A DNA stretch of 64,000 bases from Pseudomonas sp. TH41 (GTDB lineage: Bacteria; Pseudomonadota; Gammaproteobacteria; Pseudomonadales; Pseudomonadaceae): assembly GCF_016650695.1 (NCBI RefSeq), contig NZ_JAEKFH010000003.1, forward strand, positions 330,001-394,000, in the 5' to 3' direction. The translations under genes were made by a program, and so were the position numbers. Shown here in pieces: positions 16,389 through 24,790 of this stretch; position 1 is the first letter of the stretch, and each line of letters starts with the position of its first letter. Under the pieces are notes generated by a model. It searched no databases. It was not told the origin of the DNA and saw only the letters and a list, made by a program, of their open reading frames with translations.

Positions 16389-17714
16389 TCAGGCCGGATG
16401 CAACGGCATGGTCAGTTCAACCCGCAACCCGTCCGGTCGGCTGTCGAAATGCAACGTGCAACCACAACGCTGAACGATCGCCTGAACAATCGCCAACCCC
16501 AGACCGCAGCCGGTGCTTTGGCCATTGCGCCAGAAGCGCTGGGTCAGGTGTTGCAGATCGTCTTCGGCAATGCCCGGGCCATGGTCTCGAACGACAAACC
16601 GCACCCGAGCCTCAGTCGTTTCAAGGCTCAGTTCGACGGCCCCGTCGCTTGGAGTATGCCGCAGCGCGTTGTCCAGCAGGTTGCGCAGCGCGGCGATCGA
16701 CAGCACCGCCGGCATTTTCACCGGGGCATGAGACAGCGTTGGCGGCAGCTGAAACCTGATGCGCTGACGATCACTGCTGGCGGCGTCCTGAATCGCCAGT
16801 TTCGCCACCTGTTCGGCGCTGCATTGCACGCCATCGTCGAACGACAGACTGCCCTCGACGCGCGCCAGCAACAGCAATTGTTCAAGGGTGCGATGCAGGC
16901 GATCGGCGCCCTCTTCGGCACGGGCCAGGGATTGATCCCGGGCCGCGCCTTCGGTCATACGCGCCACTTGCAGGTGGGTCTTGATCGCCGTCAGCGGACT
17001 GCGTAATTCATGGGCCGCGTCGCCGGTCAGCCGGCGTTCGCGTTCGATGGTCTTGCCGATGCGCTGGAGCAGTTGATTCTGGGTGTCCAGCAAAGGTTGC
17101 AGTTCGCTGGGAAGCGGCTGGATCTGCAAGGGCTCGAGGGAATCGGCACTGCGGCGCATCAAGGCATCGCGCATGCGGTTCAGCGGCGCCAGCCCTTGCC
17201 CGATCCCCAGCCATAGCAGACACAGGCAACCGAGCAATGCCACGCCGACCGGAACCGAAGCCGCCAGCAGGATCGACATATTCAGCGCCTCACGCTCGAT
17301 CTGCCGATCCGCCGTGGTAATCCGCAGGTCGCCACGCGCCAGGGTGAAGCTGCGCCACGGCGCGCCGTCGATCATCTGATCGTGAAAGCCCACCTTCTCG
17401 GCTTCCAGTGTTTGCTGCGGATCGGTATGACTGCGGGCAAGGATCTCGCCACGCAACGAGCTGACCTGACAGGCCATGCCGCCGGGAATATTCAATTGTT
17501 CCGCGCTGAAGTGAGTGCCTTCGCCCTTACTCGGCAACGCCGGCATTTGCTCCATCAGGCCGGCGACCATGCGCGCCGACGCCACCAGCCGCTGGTCGAG
17601 GGAAAACATCATCTGGTTGCGCAAATCGCTGAGCATCCAGGCCGCCGCCAAGGCCCAGATCAGCGCAAATGCGGCGCCGAGTGTCAGGCTCAGGCGCAAA
17701 CGCAGGCTCATCAC
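16389..17714 (-). CDS. dsbS: Sensor histidine kinase, DsbS-like
   Basis: Inner-membrane sensor kinase of 441 residues. A transmembrane helix at about 8-28, a periplasmic loop to about 150, a second helix at about 150-170, then HAMP, the phospho-acceptor H-box D-A-A-H-E-L-R-S-P-L-T-A-I-K, N-box L-R-N-L-L-D-N-A-L-R-H, and G-boxes D-H-G-P-G-I and G-C-G-L-G-L-A-I-V. The only cysteine in the periplasmic loop is at residue 82 (G-M-A-C-Q-V). In P. aeruginosa the equivalent DsbS is reported to sense copper through Cys82 (from memory). The start overlaps the regulator stop by four bases, and dsbD, dsbE-like and dsbG genes follow on the other strand. Confidence 0.9.
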   Translation of the reverse strand: MMSLRLRLSLTLGAAFALIWALAAAWMLSDLRNQMMFSLDQRLVASARMVAGLMEQMPALPSKGEGTHFSAEQLNIPGGMACQVSSLRGEILARSHTDPQQTLEAEKVGFHDQMIDGAPWRSFTLARGDLRITTADRQIEREALNMSILLAASVPVGVALLGCLCLLWLGIGQGLAPLNRMRDALMRRSADSLEPLQIQPLPSELQPLLDTQNQLLQRIGKTIERERRLTGDAAHELRSPLTAIKTHLQVARMTEGAARDQSLARAEEGADRLHRTLEQLLLLARVEGSLSFDDGVQCSAEQVAKLAIQDAASSDRQRIRFQLPPTLSHAPVKMPAVLSIAALRNLLDNALRHTPSDGAVELSLETTEARVRFVVRDHGPGIAEDDLQHLTQRFWRNGQSTGCGLGLAIVQAIVQRCGCTLHFDSRPDGLRVELTMPLHPA

Positions 17715-18391
17715 TTCGATTGATCTCCGCCATCGGCCGGCCCCAGTCGATAACCCAGGCCGCGCACTGTCTCGACAATGCCATTGCCAAGTTTGCGCCG
17801 CAGGTGATGGATATGCACGTTGAGGGCGTTGCTCTCCAGTTCGTCGTTGAAACCGTACACGCTGTCCTTGAGCTGCTCGGTGGACAGCACGCGGCCACGG
17901 TTATGCAGCAGGGCCTGCAACAACGACTGCTCGCGACGCGATAAATCGACCGGTTGGCCGCCGAGCATGGTTTCGCGGCTGCTTGGATCGTAGGTCAGAG
18001 CACCGTGCTCGATCAGATTCACACTGCGCCCCGCCACACGCCGCAGCAGGGTGTGCAAACGTGCCGCGAGTTCGCGCAGGTCGAAGGGTTTGAGCAAATA
18101 GTCGTCGGCGCCGGCTTGCAGACCATCGACGCGGTCAGTGACCGAATCGCGCGCTGTCAGAATCAACACCGGAATTTCCAGGCCATGTTGACGCAATTGC
18201 TGAAGGAGTTTGAGCCCGTCTTCGTCCGGAAGGCCAAGGTCGAGCACCATGACGTCGAACTCGGCCACTTTAAGCATCGCGCGGGCCGCCGATGCAGTGG
18301 CGACATGCTCTACGGTCAGGCCCTGGGCGGTCAGGCCGGCGACAATGCCGCTGGCGATCAACTCATCGTCTTCACAAACCAGTACGTGCAT
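17711..18391 (-). CDS. dsbR: OmpR-family response regulator, DsbR-like
   Basis: Response regulator of 226 residues. Receiver domain 1-115 with acidic pocket E-D-D, phospho-acceptor Asp in V-M-V-L-D-L-G-L-P-D (about 51), switch Thr in L-I-L-T-A-R and Lys in L-K-P-F-D. A winged-helix DNA-binding domain fills the C-terminus (S-R-R-E-Q-S-L-L-Q-A-L-L, N-V-H-I-H-H-L-R-R-K-L-G). It is the first gene of the two-gene operon with the kinase. In P. aeruginosa PA2479-PA2480 are next to dsbD2-dsbG (from memory), which fits this layout; the name is inferred from that synteny. Confidence 0.9.
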   Translation of the reverse strand: MHVLVCEDDELIASGIVAGLTAQGLTVEHVATASAARAMLKVAEFDVMVLDLGLPDEDGLKLLQQLRQHGLEIPVLILTARDSVTDRVDGLQAGADDYLLKPFDLRELAARLHTLLRRVAGRSVNLIEHGALTYDPSSRETMLGGQPVDLSRREQSLLQALLHNRGRVLSTEQLKDSVYGFNDELESNALNVHIHHLRRKLGNGIVETVRGLGYRLGPADGGDQSK

Positions 18392-18582
18392 GGTTTTACC
18401 TGCAAATGCGTTGATTAAAAGGGCTGCCGATTAACCCCGGATTATGCCTGCGGCCAACACGCGCTGTCCGGACAAGCCGTCGATTAATGGCATGCAATAA
18501 CTATGTACCGCACATCACTCGTCTCCACTCAATAGCCTGTGTCGGGTGTTACCTCAACCCTCCAAAGACACAGGAATCAATG

Positions 18583-19563
18583 ATGTATACCCATTCAGAT
18601 GCACTTACGATGCTGTTCGGTTTTCTCGAAAACCTGAACGCACTGATCAAGTCCGTGCAAGAGCAGCAAGAGTCCGCCAAAAAACAGGCCATGGACTTAT
18701 ACAACTTGGGCGAATTCACCCATGCGGAAGCTTTTTTGAAGATCCCGGCGTGTGCCGGAGACGCTGCGGCGCAGTTTGCCTTGGGCGAAATTTTCAGGCG
18801 GCGGGATAAAAAGGTTACCGACGAAAAAAAACGGGATAAGACCGTTATCGAAGAAGCAAAAAAATGGTACGCGCTCGCCGCTGCCCAGAATCATGTCTAT
18901 GCCTTGATGCGACTGGCAGACGAAGATTCACTGAAAAACGCTAAAGCGCTGGCTCAGACGGCTGCCGATGGAGGCAGTGGCGAAGCGATGCTTCAGATGT
19001 ACGAGCTAACAAATGACATTGAATGGCTGAAAAAATCCGCCGACGCGAATTTTCAGGAAGGGCAATACCTCCTGGCCAGACGGTATGACAAAGATGAAAC
19101 CCTCATTACAGATGCGGTCACACGTCGAACGACTGTCAACACTCTGCTTGAAAAGGCTGCCAATGCGGGGTTTTCCAAAGCCATGCTCTGGTATGGCAAT
19201 CGTCCCCCCGTCAGCAACGATAAGGCTGCGAAGCGGCAGTGGCTGGAAAAGAGAACACAATTAAACGACGTCAACGCGGTGCTCGATTATGGGTATGCGC
19301 TCGCCTTCGACTACACAGACGAGGAAGACGCCGATGAGTACGGTTTTGAAAGGGACGTGGTAAAGGGCTATGGACTGGTCTGGCTGGTGGTCGATACCAC
19401 TCGAGAGTTTCTGCAATACGACACTGCCAGAACCAATCTTGAGGAGATCGGCAAGGGCATGACAGCGGCACAAATCCAGGCAGCCATAGCATTCGCCCAG
19501 GAATGGAAAAGCATCCATGTCTCCATGTCCGAATACCGACTGACCTACAACGAAGATCGCTAA
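18583..19563 (+). CDS. Sel1-like (TPR-type) repeat protein
   Basis: A roughly 326-residue protein built of short alpha-helical repeats. Sel1-type units are visible, such as E-E-A-K-K-W-Y-A-L-A-A-A-Q-N-H-V-Y-A-L-M and I-E-W-L-K-K-S-A-D-A-N-F-Q-E-G-Q-Y-L. AGGAA sits seven bases before ATG 18583; ATG 18580 is an equal alternative, and an upstream in-frame start at 18487 lacks a ribosome site. No signal peptide is evident, so it may be cytoplasmic. It lies between the DsbRS-like operon and dsbD, on the dsbD strand, with 126 bp to dsbD. It may be an insertion into an otherwise conserved neighbourhood. Function unknown. Confidence 0.8.
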   Translation: MYTHSDALTMLFGFLENLNALIKSVQEQQESAKKQAMDLYNLGEFTHAEAFLKIPACAGDAAAQFALGEIFRRRDKKVTDEKKRDKTVIEEAKKWYALAAAQNHVYALMRLADEDSLKNAKALAQTAADGGSGEAMLQMYELTNDIEWLKKSADANFQEGQYLLARRYDKDETLITDAVTRRTTVNTLLEKAANAGFSKAMLWYGNRPPVSNDKAAKRQWLEKRTQLNDVNAVLDYGYALAFDYTDEEDADEYGFERDVVKGYGLVWLVVDTTREFLQYDTARTNLEEIGKGMTAAQIQAAIAFAQEWKSIHVSMSEYRLTYNEDR

Positions 19564-19624
19564 GCGGGCCGGTTGAACAGCGCAGCAGTCAGACTGACAA
19601 CTTCAATATTCGCCGACACCTTGC

Positions 19625-19640
19625 GTTAACACCCGGTTAA
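19625..19640 (+). promoter_or_regulatory. GTTAA direct repeat upstream of dsbD
   Basis: GTTAA-CACCCG-GTTAA is a direct repeat with an 11-bp period, one helical turn, centred about 57 bp before the dsbD ATG. OmpR-family regulators bind such repeats as tandem dimers. Assignment to the neighbouring DsbR-like regulator is inference. Confidence 0.4.
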
Positions 19641-19689
19641 TCGATGACCATCATCGTAATCAGCATCTGTAAATTCCAAGGCGTTGCCG

Positions 19690-21432
19690 ATGCGTTTTCT
19701 TTTCCTGCTTGTATTTGGATTGTTTGCCGGACTGGCTCAAGCACAGTCCGGCAACAATCCGTTTGAAACCAAACCCGACTTTCTTCCCGTTGGCAAAGCC
19801 TTCATCTTTACCTCCGAACGCCTTGAGTCCGGTGAAACCCAGCTCTATTGGCAGATTGCCGATGGCTACTACCTGTACCAACAACGCCTGAAATTCGATG
19901 GCTTGCCGACGGAGCACAAACCGGAATTGCCCCAGGGTGAATCCCACAGCGATGAATTCTTTGGCGAACAGCAGGTTTATCGTCAAGGCCTGGAACTGAA
20001 GATTCCCGCCGGGGCCAGTGGCCAGATCAAGGTGGGTTTCCAGGGCTGTGCCGATGCCGGTTTGTGTTATCCACCGCAAACTCAAGTGGTGAATCTGGGC
20101 GGCGACGCGGCCACTTCGGCGACTAACGAAGCGCCGGATCAAGCATTGGCCAGCGGCCTCCAACAACGGGCGCTTGGCTGGAGTCTGCTGGTGTTCTTCG
20201 GCCTGGGTCTGCTGCTGGCCTTCGCCCCGTGTTCGTTGCCGATGCTGCCGATTCTCGCCGGATTGGTCGTCGGCAGTGGCGCCACGCCCAAGCGCGGTTT
20301 TGCCCTGGCCGGCAGTTATGTGGTCAGCATGGCGCTGGTATATGCGGCGATGGGTGTGCTGGCCGCGCTGCTCGGGGCAAACCTTCAGGCGCTGCTGCAA
20401 AACCCTTGGTTGCTGGGCAGTTTCGCCGCGATTTTTGTGCTGCTGGCGTTGCCGATGTTCGGGTTCTTCGAACTGCAATTGCCGGTGGCCGTGCGTGACC
20501 GACTGGAAAATGTTTCGCGCAATCAGCGCGGCGGCAGCCTCATCGGCGCTGGTGTACTGGGCGCCTTGTCCGGTCTGCTGGTCGGCCCGTGCATGACCGC
20601 CCCGCTGGCCGGCGCCCTGCTCTACATTGCGCAAAGCGGTAACGCGCTGCACGGCGGGTTGATTCTGTTCGCCATGGGCATCGGCATCGGTGTGCCGCTG
20701 CTGTTGCTGGTGACCGTTGGCAATCGCTTCCTGCCCAAACCTGGCGCCTGGATGAACCTGCTCAAAGGCGTGTTCGGCTTTCTGTTCCTGGCGACTGCGC
20801 TGTTGATGCTGCGCCCGGTGCTGGATGAATCGCTGTGGGTCGGTTTGTGCGGTGCGTTGCTGTTGATTGCTGCTTACGCCGCCTGGCGCCAGTCCGCGGG
20901 TTTCGGCCGGTCCACCCATGTATTCGGTGCCGGTTCGTTATTGCTGGGTTTTTGGGGCAGCCTGCTGGTCATTGGTGCGGCGGGCGGCAGTGATGATGTG
21001 TTCAAGCCGTTGCAGGTCTACCGCGCTTCAAATTCGAGCAATGTGGCAAGTCCCACGGCTCATGACGCTTTCACCACGATCAAGGACCCGAGCGCACTGC
21101 AGCGGGAACTGGACGAAGCGCAAACGCAAGGCCAGTGGGTGTTGCTGGACTATTACGCCGACTGGTGCGTGTCGTGCAAGGTCATGGAAAAGCAAGTGTT
21201 CGCCAAGCCCCAAGTGCTGGAAGCCCTCAGCGAGGTGCGCTTGCTACGGCTGGACGTCACCGCAGACAATGCCGCCAGCCGCGAGCTGCTCGGTCGATAT
21301 AAAGTGCCGGGGCCACCGAGTCTGCTGTGGATCGGTGCCGACGGCGAAGAACGCCGTAGTCAGCGCATCACCGGCGAGGTCGATGCCGACACGTTCCTGC
21401 AACGCTGGACCACCACCCGAGACGCCCGTTAA
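19690..21432 (+). CDS. dsbD: Thiol:disulfide interchange protein DsbD
   Basis: Inner-membrane reductant conduit of 580 residues that passes electrons from cytoplasmic thioredoxin to periplasmic partners. Signal peptide 1-20; periplasmic alpha domain with C-A-D-A-G-L-C-Y-P-P (about 117-126); eight-helix core with the redox cysteines in F-A-P-C-S-L-P-M and V-G-P-C-M-T-A-P; C-terminal thioredoxin-like gamma domain with D-W-C-V-S-C-K. ATG 19690 is preferred to a TTG two codons earlier. Its TAA overlaps the next ATG (TAATG), so the three dsb genes are translationally coupled. Confidence 0.95.
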   Translation: MRFLFLLVFGLFAGLAQAQSGNNPFETKPDFLPVGKAFIFTSERLESGETQLYWQIADGYYLYQQRLKFDGLPTEHKPELPQGESHSDEFFGEQQVYRQGLELKIPAGASGQIKVGFQGCADAGLCYPPQTQVVNLGGDAATSATNEAPDQALASGLQQRALGWSLLVFFGLGLLLAFAPCSLPMLPILAGLVVGSGATPKRGFALAGSYVVSMALVYAAMGVLAALLGANLQALLQNPWLLGSFAAIFVLLALPMFGFFELQLPVAVRDRLENVSRNQRGGSLIGAGVLGALSGLLVGPCMTAPLAGALLYIAQSGNALHGGLILFAMGIGIGVPLLLLVTVGNRFLPKPGAWMNLLKGVFGFLFLATALLMLRPVLDESLWVGLCGALLLIAAYAAWRQSAGFGRSTHVFGAGSLLLGFWGSLLVIGAAGGSDDVFKPLQVYRASNSSNVASPTAHDAFTTIKDPSALQRELDEAQTQGQWVLLDYYADWCVSCKVMEKQVFAKPQVLEALSEVRLLRLDVTADNAASRELLGRYKVPGPPSLLWIGADGEERRSQRITGEVDADTFLQRWTTTRDAR

Positions 21433-22298
21433 TGCTGACTTTTACCCTCGGCACTTTTGCCATCGCGCTCAATCACCTGCTGCTGATCAGCGCCCTGGCG
21501 CTGGCGACTTTTGTCGGCTGGCGGGTGGCCAAGCGCGGAGGCGAGAATCCGGAGTCGGCGCTGTTCAGCCTGTTCCTGATCGGCATGCTCGCCGCCCGGA
21601 TCAGCTTCGTGGCGGTTTACTGGGCGCACTATCGCAATGATCCATGGCAAATCATCGACCTGCGCGATGGTGGCTTCCTCGCCTGGCCCGGCGTGATCAC
21701 GCTGCTACTCGCCACCTTGTATCGAGGCTGGCGTCGCCCTGGCTTGCGCCGCCCCTTGGGCTTTGGCGTGGCCAGCGGCTTGGCATTCTGGCTACTGGCA
21801 ACCTTCTCCCTGACAATTTACGAACAAGGCACGCGCCTGCCGGAAATCACCCTGCGCAATGCCGCCGGTCAAACCGTGCAACTTGCCGACTACAAGGGCG
21901 GTCCATTGGTTATCAACCTGTGGGCCACCTGGTGCCCGCCATGCCGCCGGGAAATGCCGGTGCTTGAAAACGCCCAGCAACACCGCCCGGACCTGACCTT
22001 CCTGTTCGTCAATCAGGCTGAAAGCATGCAAAGTGTCAGCACCTTTCTGGAAACCCAGGGCCTGAGCCTGTCCAACGTGCTATTCGACGGCGGCGGTCGA
22101 TTGGGTCAGGCCGTCGGTTCGATGGCGTTGCCGACGACCCTGTTCTATAGCCCCGACGGGCGCCTGTTGGGCAGCCATCTGGGGGAACTGTCGGAAGCGA
22201 GCCTGGCCCGCGCCCTGGAAAACTTTGATTCAACTCATTCGGCCACCACGGCCACGCCTTCAAGGAAACTGCCATGCCCCGCCTCCGCCACCTGCTGA
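21432..22298 (+). CDS. TlpA/DsbE-like membrane-anchored thioredoxin
   Basis: A 288-residue protein. The first about 130 residues hold four hydrophobic helices resembling a small membrane anchor. A TlpA-like thioredoxin domain follows with W-A-T-W-C-P-P-C-R-R-E-M-P at about 162-174 and cis-proline in S-M-A-L-P-T-T-L-F. It should face the periplasm and take electrons from DsbD. It overlaps the dsbD stop by one base and overlaps dsbG by 25 bp, so a polycistronic dsbD-dsbE-dsbG unit is clear. Which oxidised partners it reduces cannot be told. Confidence 0.9.
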   Translation: MLTFTLGTFAIALNHLLLISALALATFVGWRVAKRGGENPESALFSLFLIGMLAARISFVAVYWAHYRNDPWQIIDLRDGGFLAWPGVITLLLATLYRGWRRPGLRRPLGFGVASGLAFWLLATFSLTIYEQGTRLPEITLRNAAGQTVQLADYKGGPLVINLWATWCPPCRREMPVLENAQQHRPDLTFLFVNQAESMQSVSTFLETQGLSLSNVLFDGGGRLGQAVGSMALPTTLFYSPDGRLLGSHLGELSEASLARALENFDSTHSATTATPSRKLPCPASATC

Positions 22299-23041
22299 CC
22301 CTGACCCTGGGCGCTGCCCTGCTGCACCTGCCGTCAGTGCAGGCCGAAGAATTGCCCGAGGCGATCAAGAAAATCGAAGCCAAAGGCGCGAAAATCGTCG
22401 GCCAGTTCGATGCGCCCGACGGTCTACGGGGTTATGCGGCGCAGTACCAGAATCGCGGCATGGCGCTGTACCTGACGCCCGATGGCAAGCACGTGCTACT
22501 GGGCAATTTGTATGACGCCGAGGGCAATGACCTGACCAGCGCGCCGTTGCAAAAGCTGGTGTACGCACCGATGGCGAAAGAAGTCTGGGGCAAGATGGAA
22601 GCCAGTAACTGGATCGCTGACGGCAACAAAGATGCGCCACGCGTCGTCTACCTGTTCAGCGATCCGAACTGCCCCTACTGCAACATGTTTTGGGAGCAGG
22701 CACGGCCGTGGGTGAAGGCCGGCAAAGTGCAACTGCGCCACATCATGGTCGGCATCATCCGCGAAGACAGCCCGGGCAAATCCGCTGCGTTGCTGGCGGC
22801 AAAGGATCCGAGCAAAGCGCTGGAAAACCACGAGAAATCCGGCAAAGAGAGCTCGCTCAAGGCATTGAAAGACGTGCCGCCGGCAATTCAGGTGAAACTC
22901 GCGGCGAACATGCAGTTGATGGAGGACCTGGAGTTGTCCGCCACCCCGGCGATTTTCTACATGGACGACAAGGGCGAGCTGCAACAGCAGCAAGGCGCGC
23001 CTTCGCCGGACGCGTTGGTGAAAATTCTCGGGCCGAAGTGA
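22274..23041 (+). CDS. dsbG: Thiol:disulfide interchange protein DsbG
   Basis: Periplasmic disulfide isomerase/sulfenate reductase of 255 residues. Signal peptide M-P-R-L-R-H-L-L-T-L-T-L-G-A-A-L-L with cleavage after V-Q-A; N-terminal dimerisation domain to about 115; thioredoxin domain with F-S-D-P-N-C-P-Y-C-N-M-F-W at about 132-144 and cis-proline in L-S-A-T-P-A-I-F-Y. C-P-Y-C is the DsbG/DsbC-type active site. DsbD, encoded two genes upstream, normally keeps it reduced. Copper regulation is plausible if the DsbRS-like pair controls the operon. Confidence 0.95.
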   Translation: MPRLRHLLTLTLGAALLHLPSVQAEELPEAIKKIEAKGAKIVGQFDAPDGLRGYAAQYQNRGMALYLTPDGKHVLLGNLYDAEGNDLTSAPLQKLVYAPMAKEVWGKMEASNWIADGNKDAPRVVYLFSDPNCPYCNMFWEQARPWVKAGKVQLRHIMVGIIREDSPGKSAALLAAKDPSKALENHEKSGKESSLKALKDVPPAIQVKLAANMQLMEDLELSATPAIFYMDDKGELQQQQGAPSPDALVKILGPK

Positions 23042-23051
23042 TTTTGAGATT

Positions 23052-23129
23052 AAAAGATCGCAGCCTTCGGCAGCTCCTACAGGGGGGCGGGCGTATTCCT
23101 GTAGGAGCTGGCGCAGCCTGCGATCTTTT
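23052..23129. repeat. REP-A inverted pair
   Basis: AAAAGATCGCAGCCTTCGGC from 23052 pairs with an imperfect inverse copy (GTAGGAGCTGGCGCAGCCTG...) ending at 23129. It lies just downstream of dsbG, between convergent operons. The remaining 170 bp to the ABC ATPase gene show no gene. Confidence 0.9.
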
Positions 23130-23298
23130 GACTTTAAAGCCCCTCCAACTCCGCCATTAAATCATTGAGGCGATCAACCTTGTCTCGCTGATATCACTCA
23201 CACCTTCTTGGCCTTGATGCTGCTCGCTGGGTACCCAGCATCTAAAGCCCTTTGTGCGATGAACCAGTCGCTAAAAGGTGTGACTCGGACTATGTGAT

Positions 23299-24063
23299 TT
23301 ACTTCAGGTTGCCTCCAAGGAACTGCTGCAGCCGTTCACTCTGCGGATTGCCCAGTACGTCATCGGGCGCCCCCTGCTCTTCGACCAGTCCCTGATGCAG
23401 AAACATCACCTGGTTTGACACCTGGCGAGCGAAGCTCATTTCGTGGGTGACCATGATCATGGTACGACCTTCTTCGGCCAGCCCCTGAATGACCTTGAGC
23501 ACTTCGCCCACCAGTTCCGGATCGAGTGCCGAGGTTGGCTCGTCGAATAGCATGACTTCCGGTTCCATGGACAAGGCCCGGGCAATGGCGACACGCTGTT
23601 GCTGACCGCCAGAGAGGAATGCCGGATATTGATCAGCGACTCGGGCCGGCAGACCGACCTTATCCAGATAACGTCGAGCCCGATCCTCTGCATCTTTCTT
23701 GCTGACACCCAGCACCCGACGCGGGGCCATGGTGATATTTTCCAGCACCGTCATGTGGCTCCACAGGTTGAAGTGTTGGAACACCATCGCCAGACGGGTG
23801 CGGATGCGCTGCAGTTCAGCCTCGTCGGCCACGCGCATGCCGTGCCGCTCATGAACCATGCGAATCGGCTGGTTGTCCAGGCTCATGGCACCGTCGTTGG
23901 GCGTTTCGAGGAAATTGATGCAGCGCAGGAAGGTGCTCTTGCCCGAACCACTGGCGCCAATCAGGCTGATCACATCGCCGGTTTTGGCTTTCAGTGAGAC
24001 GCCCTTGAGGACTTCGTGGTTGCCATAGCTTTTATGCAGGTTATCAACGGTCAGTTTGTACAT
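23299..24063 (-). CDS. Polar amino-acid ABC transporter ATPase (HisP/ArtP-like)
   Basis: ATPase of 254 residues. Walker A G-A-S-G-S-G-K-S-T (about 37-45), Q-loop V-F-Q-H-F-N-L-W, signature L-S-G-G-Q-Q-Q-R-V-A-I-A-R-A, Walker B V-M-L-F-D-E-P-T-S-A-L-D-P and H-loop M-V-T-H-E. The H-E-R-H-G-M-R-V-A-D insert is typical of the histidine/lysine-arginine-ornithine transporters. Last gene of a six-gene minus-strand unit with two permeases, a binding protein, a deacylase and ornithine cyclodeaminase. Confidence 0.93.
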   Translation of the reverse strand: MYKLTVDNLHKSYGNHEVLKGVSLKAKTGDVISLIGASGSGKSTFLRCINFLETPNDGAMSLDNQPIRMVHERHGMRVADEAELQRIRTRLAMVFQHFNLWSHMTVLENITMAPRRVLGVSKKDAEDRARRYLDKVGLPARVADQYPAFLSGGQQQRVAIARALSMEPEVMLFDEPTSALDPELVGEVLKVIQGLAEEGRTMIMVTHEMSFARQVSNQVMFLHQGLVEEQGAPDDVLGNPQSERLQQFLGGNLK

Positions 24064-24079
24064 GTGCGCAAATCCTGAA

Positions 24080-24790
24080 TTAGTGAGCCGGGCCCAGGAA
24101 AGACAGCCAACGGCGTTCGGCCAGGCGGAACGAACCGACCAGGGAGAAACTGACCGCCAGGTAGATCGCCGCCGCGATGCCGAACGACTGGAAAGTCAGA
24201 AAGGTTGCCGAGTTGGCATCGCGAGCGATCTTGAGGATGTCCGGCACGGTGGCGGTGAAGGCCAGCGTGGTCGAGTGCAGCATCAGAATCACCTCGTTGC
24301 TGTAGTACGGCAACGAACGGCGCAGGGCCGACGGCATGATCACATAGGCATAGAGTTTCCAGCCGCGCAGGCCATAAGCCTTGGCCGCCTCGACTTCGCC
24401 ATGGTTCATGCTGCGAATCGCCCCGGCGAAAATTTCCGTGGTATAGGCGCAGGTGTTCAGGGCAAAGGCCAGAATGGTGCAGTTCATTGCATCGCGAAAA
24501 AATGCATCGAACATGGGCTGAGCGCGCACCGCGGCGATGCTGTAGATCCCTGTGTAGCAAATCAGCAACTGGATATACAGCGGCGTACCGCGGAACAGAT
24601 AGGTGTAGAACTGTACCGGCCAGCGCACCCAAACATTGCTTGAAACCCGGGCAATCGACAGCGGGATCGACATCAAAAAGCCGAAAAAGATCGACGCGCT
24701 GAGCAGCCAGAGAGTCATGGTCAACCCGGTGATGTGATGACCGTCGTGATAAAGGAAAGGTTTCCAGTATTCCTGCAGTAGTTCAATCAT
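24080..24790 (-). CDS. Polar amino-acid ABC permease (HisM-like)
   Basis: Inner-membrane permease of 236 residues. ATG 24790 (M-I-E-L-L-Q-E-Y-W) overlaps the stop of the upstream permease by four bases; an in-frame start at 24835 lies inside that gene and is rejected. Five hydrophobic segments, with the EAA loop G-E-V-E-A-A-K-A-Y-G-L-R-G-W at about 146-159. The partner region Q-F-Y-T-Y-L-F-R-G-T-P-L-Y-I-Q-L is the His/Glu/Gln/Arg permease signature. Confidence 0.93.
   Translation of the reverse strand: MIELLQEYWKPFLYHDGHHITGLTMTLWLLSASIFFGFLMSIPLSIARVSSNVWVRWPVQFYTYLFRGTPLYIQLLICYTGIYSIAAVRAQPMFDAFFRDAMNCTILAFALNTCAYTTEIFAGAIRSMNHGEVEAAKAYGLRGWKLYAYVIMPSALRRSLPYYSNEVILMLHSTTLAFTATVPDILKIARDANSATFLTFQSFGIAAAIYLAVSFSLVGSFRLAERRWLSFLGPAH

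Noticed and set aside
16239-17006. 255-codon plus-strand frame opposite dsbS
   Set aside because: It begins in the REP/VNTR repeat (K-I-K-R-S-K-D-Q runs) and continues as the antisense of the kinase gene.
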